Positions 1 to 5,707 of a stretch of DNA of 15,647 nt are shown piece by piece; position 1 is the stretch's first letter, and the number at the start of each line of letters is the position of its first letter. Source of the DNA: Bacteroidota bacterium. GTDB lineage: Bacteria; Bacteroidota; Bacteroidia; Chitinophagales; Chitinophagaceae. The DNA lies in contig JAEZRB010000323.1 of assembly GCA_023412975.1 (NCBI GenBank), forward strand, positions 1-15,647, in the 5' to 3' direction. The notes beneath the pieces are model-generated. The model searched no databases. It was given only the letters and a program-made list of their open reading frames with translations, and was not told where the DNA came from. The translations under genes were made by a program, and so were the position numbers.

Positions 1-771
1 GCTCAAGGGTATGGTGGGAAGCTGCTGTACACTATCCACTTTTAATAAAGCGACGTCTTTGCCCGGCATCGGCTTACCCTTGATGATCACTTTGGCGGGC
101 AAACGCCGGGTGACGATATCGCGTGGATCATCTTCAGAGTCCAGCCTGTATTGTACAAACACTTCGCGTTTTATATCAAACAGGATCATCGATGAGACCT
201 GCGAGTAGATCGTGCTGTAAGCATTATTCAACAAATTGCGCTGCTCATCATTCAGTGTCATATCCCATGACGATTGCAGGGCCTTGATATTAGCATCCGT
301 CACTTCCTGGAAAGTAGACAGGGTGAACTTGCGCCTGATGAAAGCGCTATCGCGGTCGAGGATATGGGCGTTGGTGATGAGGTAGCCATTACCGGTTACA
401 AAAAAACCCGTACCTGAAGATAATATCCGGTGTTTTTGCCGGAAATATTCTGTTGTCGCCGAAAAATAACGGAATGGACTGTTATAAAGCGCCTTCACTA
501 CAATATCCAGTTTCTCCTCGGGGGAAAACATAGTACCTGTCGTGTCGAGACGTTTTACAGAGTCAACCAGCGCATTGAAACGTCGTTCATTCATCTCCAC
601 CTTATTCACATAAACAGTTGCAGAAAAGACAGTCTGGACCATCGCCACTGCAGGTGAGTTGCGGGCATAATTTTGCTCAGCCGAGATTGACTGGCTGTTG
701 ACCGCCTGCAGTACTGTCATGGTTAAAACTATGGCTCCGACAACAATATTGATGAAGGTTTTCCGTCTCAT
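1..771 (-). CDS. Trypsin/HtrA-like serine protease, N-terminal part (runs off left edge)
   Basis: The open frame reads from an ATG at 771 to the window edge, giving 257 residues with no stop. Residues about 7-27 are hydrophobic, suggesting a signal peptide or N-terminal anchor, so the enzyme probably acts in the periplasm. SSGTGFFVTGNGYLITNAH (about 118-136) is the characteristic strand-and-catalytic-His region of trypsin-like (S1C/HtrA-type) peptidases, with His136 as the presumed catalytic residue. GKDVALLKV (237-245) matches the Asp motif, with Asp239. The catalytic Ser would lie beyond the edge and cannot be checked. About 100 residues separate His from Asp, against a few tens in ordinary DegP/HtrA proteins; the extra part looks helical and polar. 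The gene is divergent from rarA across 172 bp. The fold call is confident; substrate and any PDZ domain are unknown. Confidence 0.8.
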   Translation of the reverse strand, partial: MRRKTFINIVVGAIVLTMTVLQAVNSQSISAEQNYARNSPAVAMVQTVFSATVYVNKVEMNERRFNALVDSVKRLDTTGTMFSPEEKLDIVVKALYNSPFRYFSATTEYFRQKHRILSSGTGFFVTGNGYLITNAHILDRDSAFIRRKFTLSTFQEVTDANIKALQSSWDMTLNDEQRNLLNNAYSTIYSQVSSMILFDIKREVFVQYRLDSEDDPRDIVTRRLPAKVIIKGKPMPGKDVALLKVDSVQQLPTIPLS

Positions 772-943
772 TTTCTTCAAAATCGATTTTCAAAATACAA
801 AACAATCCGTTAGTAAAAGAAATTCCCGGAAATCGAAAGCTCCGGAAGCCCTGCTTTGCACCAATCAAAAAATCATTTGAAAGGGAATCGCTAATTTGCA
901 AATGCGGTTTTGACTTTTTTATTGTTCATACCTGCCCAAAAAT

Positions 944-2203
944 ATGATCCCTTTAGCCGAGCGAATACGTCCACACAGTTTAGATGAGCTTGTCGGGCAA
1001 CAACACCTGACTGGAAAAGGAAGCATTTTGCGTACAGCAATTGAACGTGGCCGGATACCCTCGATGATCCTGTGGGGACCGCCGGGCACCGGTAAGACGA
1101 CGATCGCTAATATTATTGCCAACACACTTCAGGCTCCCTTCTTCACGCTTAGTGCTATTAGTTCGGGTGTAAAAGACGTGCGTGAAGTAATAGAAAAGTC
1201 CAAAGCACTACCTGAGAGTATTTTATTTATCGATGAGATCCATCGCTTCAACAAAGGGCAGCAGGATGCGCTGCTGGGGGCAGTAGAAAAAGGAATCATT
1301 ACCCTTATCGGCGCAACCACAGAAAACCCATCTTTTGAAGTAAATAGCGCCTTGCTTAGCCGTTGCCAGGTCTATGTACTAAAGTCCCTTGACGAAAATG
1401 ACCTGGCAGGGCTGTTGCGATTAGCTGTGGAAAAGGACGAATTGTTAAATAAGAAAAATATCAGCCTGGAAGAAACCGCGGCGCTCATCAACATTTCAGG
1501 TGGTGATGCCCGGAAACTTCTCAACCTGCTGGAATTGGTGGCCGATACCTATGATGGAACCGGCCCGCTTCAAATCACTGATCAGTTGGTGATGGAGGTA
1601 GCGCAAAAAAAAATCGCGCTTTATGATAAAAGTGGCGAACAGCATTATGATATTATTTCCGCTTTCATTAAATCCATCCGGGGTAGTGATCCCAACGCCG
1701 CCATTTACTGGCTCGCCCGTATGATCGAAGGCGGTGAGGATGTAAAATTCATCGCCCGTAGAATGCTGATCCTGGCCAGTGAAGACATTGGTAATGCTAA
1801 CCCCACCGCACTGATCATGGCCAATGCGACTTTTGAAGCCGTTAATAAGATCGGCTATCCTGAATCGCAGCTCATCTTGTCGCAATGCGCCATTTATCTT
1901 GCCTCCAGCCCAAAAAGTAATTCGGCCACCATAGCGATCAGTGAAGCGGTGAGCGCAGTGCATCGGCACGGCGATCTCTCGATTCCTCTTCATATTCGCA
2001 ATGCTCCGACCAAGCTGATGAAAAAGCTGGGCTATGGGAAGAACTATGAATATTCACATGACTATGAAAAGAATTTTTCACCGCAGGAATATTTGCCAAA
2101 AGAAATTGCGGGCACCAAATTTTATGATCCGGGAAAAAATGCGAGGGAAGAAGAACTTCGCAAATATTTGAGATCGCTCTGGAAAGAAAAATACAAGTAC
2201 TGA
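944..2203 (+). CDS. rarA: Replication-associated recombination protein A (RarA/MgsA), AAA+ ATPase
   Basis: This 419-residue protein belongs to the RarA/MgsA/WRNIP1 family of clamp-loader-like AAA+ ATPases, which act in the cytoplasm at stalled or gapped replication forks. Visible motifs in order are the family N-terminus PLAERIRPHSLDELVGQ (3-19), Walker A GPPGTGKT (45-52), Walker B ILFIDEIH (93-100), sensor 1 GATTENPSF (123-131) and the arginine-finger region LLSR (Arg140). The C-terminal half carries the family signature around IRGSDPNAAIYWLARMIEGG and ASEDIGNANP. Length is normal for the family. The ATG at 944 puts the conserved PLAER motif at residue 3, so no longer start is needed. The stop TGA shares its last base with the ATG of the downstream hemoglobin gene, so the two are probably translationally coupled. 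I saw no convincing promoter in 772-943; a near-match TAATTTGC sits at 892-899. Confidence 0.96.
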   Translation: MIPLAERIRPHSLDELVGQQHLTGKGSILRTAIERGRIPSMILWGPPGTGKTTIANIIANTLQAPFFTLSAISSGVKDVREVIEKSKALPESILFIDEIHRFNKGQQDALLGAVEKGIITLIGATTENPSFEVNSALLSRCQVYVLKSLDENDLAGLLRLAVEKDELLNKKNISLEETAALINISGGDARKLLNLLELVADTYDGTGPLQITDQLVMEVAQKKIALYDKSGEQHYDIISAFIKSIRGSDPNAAIYWLARMIEGGEDVKFIARRMLILASEDIGNANPTALIMANATFEAVNKIGYPESQLILSQCAIYLASSPKSNSATIAISEAVSAVHRHGDLSIPLHIRNAPTKLMKKLGYGKNYEYSHDYEKNFSPQEYLPKEIAGTKFYDPGKNAREEELRKYLRSLWKEKYKY

Positions 2204-2604
2204 TGGACATTCAATCGAGAGAAGATATTGAGTTGCTGATGACCAGGTTTTATGATAAGGTAAAAAAAGACGATACCATTGGTTATATCTTTAACGAGGT
2301 CGCGAAAGTAAACTGGGACCACCATATACCCATCATCTGTGATTTTTGGGAAACTCTGTTACTGGATGCTGCAAAATATCGCAATAATGCCATGGCAGTT
2401 CATTATGCACTGAATCGCAAAGAGCCCTTTGAAGAGAAGCATTTCGACCGATGGCTATTCCTGTTCAACGAAACTGTAGACCAGCTTTTCGAGGGCAATA
2501 TTGCAGATATGGCCAAGAAAAAAGCGAAGTCCATCGCCTCGCTGATGCTATTCCGGATGAAGCAGGAAAACCAGGGCTTATATCCGGGCACTCCCGACCA
2601 CTAA
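2203..2604 (+). CDS. Group III truncated hemoglobin
   Basis: The 133-residue product matches the group III (P-type) truncated hemoglobin pattern: DIELLMTRFYDKVKKD near the N-terminus with the presumed B10 Tyr17, IFNEV (29-33), WDHHIPIICDFWE (38-50), an H at residue 67 in the position of the proximal heme ligand HisF8, and HFDRWLFLFNETVD (80-93) with Trp84 in the region of the conserved G-helix Trp. I placed HisF8 by comparison with my memory of Campylobacter Ctb. Such proteins bind heme and O2/NO in the cytoplasm; roles in NO or oxygen handling are proposed but vary. The start codon overlaps the rarA stop by one base (TGATG) and elaA follows after 21 nt, so the three are probably one transcript. 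The functional link to rarA is not obvious. Confidence 0.9.
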   Translation: MDIQSREDIELLMTRFYDKVKKDDTIGYIFNEVAKVNWDHHIPIICDFWETLLLDAAKYRNNAMAVHYALNRKEPFEEKHFDRWLFLFNETVDQLFEGNIADMAKKKAKSIASLMLFRMKQENQGLYPGTPDH

Positions 2605-2625
2605 ATCAAGACTAAAGACGAATAT

Positions 2626-3093
2626 ATGGTTTCATGGCAGCTTAAAAATTTCGACTCACTTACGACTCATGAACTTTATAGTGTCCTCCGGCTGCGGTCG
2701 GAAGTATTCGTAGTTGAGCAAAATTGCATATTTCTCGATATGGATGATAAGGACCAGGTGTCCTGGCACCTGATGGGATGGCAGGATAATGAACTTGCAG
2801 GCTATACCCGGCTGGTTCCCGCAGGTATCTCTTTTGCTGAACCTTCCATCGGCCGTGTTGTCACTTCCCCCCGCGTTCGCGGTACCGGTTTGGGGGTAGA
2901 ATTAATGAAAAAAAGCATCGAGGAAATTAAAAAGCTCTACGGGGATACCCCCATCCGGATCGGGGCACAGTTCCATCTAAAAAAATTCTATGAATCACTG
3001 GGATTTACACAAAGCAGTGAAATCTATGACGAAGACGGGATCGACCACATCGAGATGTTACGCCCCGCAGCCCTTCGTAAATCCACTAAGTAG
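2626..3093 (+). CDS. elaA: ElaA-like GNAT-family N-acetyltransferase
   Basis: The 155-residue protein follows the ElaA subgroup of GNAT acetyltransferases closely: LRLRSEVFVVEQNC (21-34), the acetyl-CoA-binding motif A RVVTSPRVRGTGLG (77-90, with the pyrophosphate-binding RGTGLG loop), AQFHLKKFYESLGF (114-127) and the C-terminal DEDGIDHIEM (136-145) typical of ElaA. It is predicted to be cytoplasmic and to transfer acetyl from acetyl-CoA to an unknown small molecule or protein. The start ATG lies 21 nt after the hemoglobin stop, so it is likely the last gene of the rarA transcript; a 115-nt gap follows before the next gene. The family assignment is firm; the acceptor substrate is not known from sequence. 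Confidence 0.9.
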   Translation: MVSWQLKNFDSLTTHELYSVLRLRSEVFVVEQNCIFLDMDDKDQVSWHLMGWQDNELAGYTRLVPAGISFAEPSIGRVVTSPRVRGTGLGVELMKKSIEEIKKLYGDTPIRIGAQFHLKKFYESLGFTQSSEIYDEDGIDHIEMLRPAALRKSTK

Positions 3094-3208
3094 ATCAACT
3101 TTTTCTCTGGCAAAGAATTAAAAAATACTCTTTTACATTCTTTCCTTACAGTTTTCTTTATCTTCTTTGTTATCGAAATCCAATAGTAGAAACCAGAAAT
3201 CTGAATCT

Positions 3209-4165
3209 ATGAGAAACAAGTTACGCATTGCAGTGCCGGTCCTGGTACTGATCTTAACGTTCAATTTATTTTCCAATCGATCTTATTCTCAGTCAATAAC
3301 GACGGGCAACGGGAAGTTTGAAGTGGGCCTGGGTTTTGGTCCCATGTTCTTTCTCGGTGACCTCGGTGGTAGCGCTGGTATCGGCCGTGACTTTGTAAAA
3401 GACATCGATTTCCCTCTTACCAAGTTTTCAAAAACGCTTTATGCCACATACTATGCGTCAGACTGGCTTGGATTCCGCCTGGCCCTGAACCATGGTGTAC
3501 TGAGTGGTGATGATGCGGAAGCTCCTAACAAGGGTGGCGCAGAGGTTGATCGTCTTCAAAGGAACTTAAGTTTCAAAACATCCGCGCTGGAAGCTTATAT
3601 CGCAGCTGAAGTTTATCCTACGGTGTTCTTCGAAAAATATGATGGTCTGCAGGGTAAGTTCCGTCCTTATGGTATTATTGGCTTTGGCCTTTTGAAATAT
3701 AATCCCAAAACAAAACTCGATGGTCAGTGGGTAGAGCTGAAACCCCTCCGCCTGGAAGGACAGGGCATGGTTGAATATCCTGACAGGAAGGAATACAGCC
3801 TGATCCAGAAAGAGATCCCTATGGGATTAGGTTTCAAATACTACCTGAAAGAAAATTTCTATGTAGGACTGGAGGTATTGCACCGCCAGCTGTTTACAGA
3901 CTATATAGATGATGTTAGTACCGGTTATATCGACCCGGCATTGTTTGCCAACTACCTGTCTGCAGCAGATGCAGCTAAAGCAAGAAGGCTTTACTATCGT
4001 GGAAGCTACGCCAGCGTAGCCACCAGGCCGTCTTCACTGGGTGGTTATATCAGGGGAGACCATACTGATAATGATGCTTTCTTCTCCACCCTACTGCGTT
4101 TCGGCTGGAGACTGAATACATACGACAATGCAAGAAGACAAATGCGTTGCCCGGTATTCTATTAA
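3209..4165 (+). CDS. Secreted outer-membrane beta-barrel protein
   Basis: Starting at the ATG at 3209 gives 318 residues with a clear signal peptide: positive MRNKLR, then a hydrophobic run to about residue 22, then SNRSYSQ as the probable cleavage region. A TTG 42 nt upstream would extend the frame but would bury the signal peptide, so I prefer the ATG. The mature protein opens with FEVGLGFGPMFFLGDLGG, then alternating polar/aromatic segments such as LYATYYASDWLGFRLALNHG and GLGFKYYLKENFYVGLEVLH, and ends in a barrel strand FFSTLLRFGWRLN. This matches the outer-membrane beta-barrel proteins (DUF6089/PorT-like) common in Bacteroidota. The barrel is inferred from strand pattern only. A small secreted protein follows 30 nt downstream and may be co-expressed. 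Transport substrate or structural role is unknown. Confidence 0.8.
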   Translation: MRNKLRIAVPVLVLILTFNLFSNRSYSQSITTGNGKFEVGLGFGPMFFLGDLGGSAGIGRDFVKDIDFPLTKFSKTLYATYYASDWLGFRLALNHGVLSGDDAEAPNKGGAEVDRLQRNLSFKTSALEAYIAAEVYPTVFFEKYDGLQGKFRPYGIIGFGLLKYNPKTKLDGQWVELKPLRLEGQGMVEYPDRKEYSLIQKEIPMGLGFKYYLKENFYVGLEVLHRQLFTDYIDDVSTGYIDPALFANYLSAADAAKARRLYYRGSYASVATRPSSLGGYIRGDHTDNDAFFSTLLRFGWRLNTYDNARRQMRCPVFY

Positions 4166-4195
4166 GGCATTATATAAATCCGAACCCAAACCCTT

Positions 4196-4591
4196 ATGAG
4201 TCCAAAATTTACATTGTCTCTTACTGCTGGTATTTATCTCAGCGTAATGGCCAGCAGTCCGCGAGCCACGAGCGAAAGGATACCTGCCGGCACAGCTGGC
4301 AAAACCAGGCCGGTAGAGAGAAGACACCAGGGTTATTCCTCACCCAGGAATAACAATGCCGTAAAGATCTATCCTGATATTATTAAAAGAACCATGCATG
4401 TGGTCGCGAAGGAAAACGACGGAATGGAAATCGATTTCTTTGTTTTCGACCTGCAGGGTGTATTGCTCAAACATTACAGGATGGAAGAAGGCGATCACCA
4501 AAAAATTACCGGCCTCAAAAGAGGTAAATATATTTATCATGTTTTCAGTGGCGATGAAGAAACCGCCACCGGAAAATTTGAAATTCGCTAA
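4196..4591 (+). CDS. Small secreted protein with T9SS sorting-tail-like domain
   Basis: The product has 131 residues. The N-terminus (MSPKFTLSLTAGIYLSVMAS) looks like a signal peptide, followed by a basic, Ser/Pro-rich linker to about residue 53. Residues 55-131 resemble the C-terminal sorting domain of type IX secretion cargo (Por_Secre_tail): NAVKIYPDI, then an FFVFDLQGVLLKHY strand pair, ITGLKRGKYIYHV and a terminal TGKFEIR. In ordinary T9SS cargo this domain follows a large enzyme or adhesin; here there is almost nothing in front of it. It may therefore be a stand-alone immunoglobulin-like surface domain or a cargo remnant rather than functional cargo. It lies 30 nt after the barrel-protein gene and may share its transcript. 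The assignment rests on motif pattern, not a search. Confidence 0.65.
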   Translation: MSPKFTLSLTAGIYLSVMASSPRATSERIPAGTAGKTRPVERRHQGYSSPRNNNAVKIYPDIIKRTMHVVAKENDGMEIDFFVFDLQGVLLKHYRMEEGDHQKITGLKRGKYIYHVFSGDEETATGKFEIR

Positions 4592-4791
4592 TGCTCTTTT
4601 ACAAGTGCGCAACCTCTGTTCCAATAAGCAGCAGAGAGCTTAATAGAATCTGATACCCTGGTTGATGAAACCTAATCCGTTCTCTATTGGTACTCTCATT
4701 AGTATACATTTTATTAAATACTCTCTGCGCTTGCTTATTGGACTTTTTTACCTGAGCTCTTTTATCATCATAACTAAGACCCGTAAAAAGG

Positions 4792-4811
4792 CCTGCTTGC
4801 CGGCGGGCAGG
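4792..4811. repeat. GC-rich short palindrome
   Basis: CCTGCTTGCCGGCGGGCAGG is a 20-bp inverted repeat with 10-bp arms; as plus-strand RNA the two non-Watson-Crick positions become U-G wobbles, so it forms a continuous hairpin. It resembles short palindromes I recall as highly repeated in Bacteroidota genomes. It differs in sequence from the TCC(C)GCC palindromes at 9836 and 15562 but shares their GC-rich, intergenic-insert character. Confidence 0.6.
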
Positions 4812-4964
4812 GAAATTGCTAAAATCCTGTATCCGGAAAAACCAGTCACTGGCCACCTGGTAAAGATTTTTCCAATCACTCCCTGCCCTGTTTTACGGGT
4901 TATACCGCCACTTCTACCCCTTTCCTCCTTAATTCGTTGTTATACACAGTCATGTGCATTTTTG

Positions 4965-4998
4965 TTTTGGTAAATTCAAAACAGTTTTGTTACATTAG
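4965..4998 (+). promoter_or_regulatory. Candidate Bacteroidota-type promoter for the Yip1-family gene
   Basis: TTTTG at 4965-4969 and TACATTAG at 4991-4998 match the Bacteroidota -33 (TTTG) and -7 (TAnnTTTG) elements with one mismatch in the latter and a 21-bp spacer. The gene starts 21 bp downstream, which allows only a very short leader. The evidence is position and one near-consensus only. Confidence 0.35.
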
Positions 4999-5018
4999 TT
5001 GACTAAAACCAACGCATT

Positions 5019-5621
5019 ATGAATTTAATCGAACGCGCAAAAAACATTATCGTCCAACCGGTAAAGGAATGGGATGTTATCTCCGCCGAGCAACCTGATA
5101 TCGGTAAGATCATCACCGGCTACGTGTTACCGCTGGCAGGCGCTGCGGCCGTGGCTGCTTTTATTGGGTATGGCCTGATCGGGGTTAGCTATTTTGGGAT
5201 CAGGTTCAAATCGATCGATCTGGGTCTCTACCAGGCCATCAGTGTACTGATAACGGCATTGATAAGCGTATTCCTAAGCGCATTTGTTATCGACGCCCTG
5301 GCTCCCAGCTTTGGCTCTGAGAAAAATATGGGGCGCTCCGTTCAACTCGTGGCCTACTCATATACCCCCGGATGGATCGGTGGTTTACTGGCGATCATTC
5401 CATCTATTGCCATAGTTGGCACCTTGGCGGGACTATATGGTCTTTACCTGCTGTATCTTGGTCTGCCAAAGCTGAAGAAAACTCCTGAAGACAAACTGAT
5501 TGGTTATTTCGTGGTGTCATTGCTCGTGATCATTGTGGTTTATTTTGTAATTGGAATGATCATGGCCGCCATTTTACCATTGAAACCATATGGTGTCGAT
5601 GGATTGAATCTGAACCTATAA
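5019..5621 (+). CDS. Yip1-family integral membrane protein
   Basis: The 200-residue protein has a short cytoplasmic start (IERAKNIIVQPVKEWDVI) typical of bacterial Yip1-domain proteins, then about five hydrophobic segments near residues 31-56, 70-95, 116-132, 132-149 and 161-187. The motif VAYSYTPGWIGGLL (111-124), between segments 2 and 3, is the conserved Yip1-domain core. It is predicted to sit in the inner membrane. Bacterial Yip1-domain proteins have no settled function, so none is assigned. It is a single-gene unit: gene-free DNA upstream and a strong hairpin terminator 16 nt downstream. Confidence 0.85.
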   Translation: MNLIERAKNIIVQPVKEWDVISAEQPDIGKIITGYVLPLAGAAAVAAFIGYGLIGVSYFGIRFKSIDLGLYQAISVLITALISVFLSAFVIDALAPSFGSEKNMGRSVQLVAYSYTPGWIGGLLAIIPSIAIVGTLAGLYGLYLLYLGLPKLKKTPEDKLIGYFVVSLLVIIVVYFVIGMIMAAILPLKPYGVDGLNLNL

Positions 5622-5636
5622 TTGACTGTAGATAAT

Positions 5637-5680
5637 AAAGAGGCTGCATCAAAACTGATGTTTTTGATACAGCCTCTTTT
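5637..5680. terminator. Bidirectional intrinsic terminator between the Yip1-family gene and uvrA
   Basis: AAAGAGGCTG (5637-5646) pairs with CAGCCTCTTT (5670-5679); after one C-A mismatch the stem continues with ATCAAAA/TTTTGAT, enclosing a short loop. The stem is flanked by A-rich sequence on the left and a T-run on the right, so it can serve both convergent genes. Confidence 0.85.
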
Positions 5681-5707
5681 CTTTTATGACTTGTCGATTA
5701 GTTTTTT

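Larger units (their letters stand above)
4592..5018. other. Gene-free intergenic region of 427 bp
   Basis: No convincing gene is present. Open frames exist on both strands (4662-4973 plus, 4599-4856 minus) but both read through the palindrome at 4792-4811, give unrelated low-quality sequence and have no family features. The region holds the GC-rich palindrome and, near its right end, a candidate promoter for the Yip1-family gene. I saw no tRNA or known RNA family. It may be a decayed gene. Confidence 0.6.

Noticed and set aside
892..899. TAATTTGC as a rarA promoter -7 element
   Set aside because: It is one base short of TAnnTTTG spacing and has no TTTG at the proper distance upstream.
1496..1993. 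165-codon minus-strand open frame
   Set aside because: It lies wholly antisense to rarA, whose motifs are intact, and its translation shows no family features.
3167..3208. N-terminal extension of the barrel protein from a TTG
   Set aside because: It would place 14 polar residues before a clear signal peptide.
4599..4856. 85-codon minus-strand open frame in the same region
   Set aside because: Part of it (PARRQAG) is simply the palindrome translated; the rest resembles no family I know. A decayed gene cannot be excluded.
4662..4973. 103-codon plus-strand open frame in the gene-free region
   Set aside because: It reads through the palindrome, has erratic composition with no recognisable domain, and overlaps the probable promoter of the next gene.
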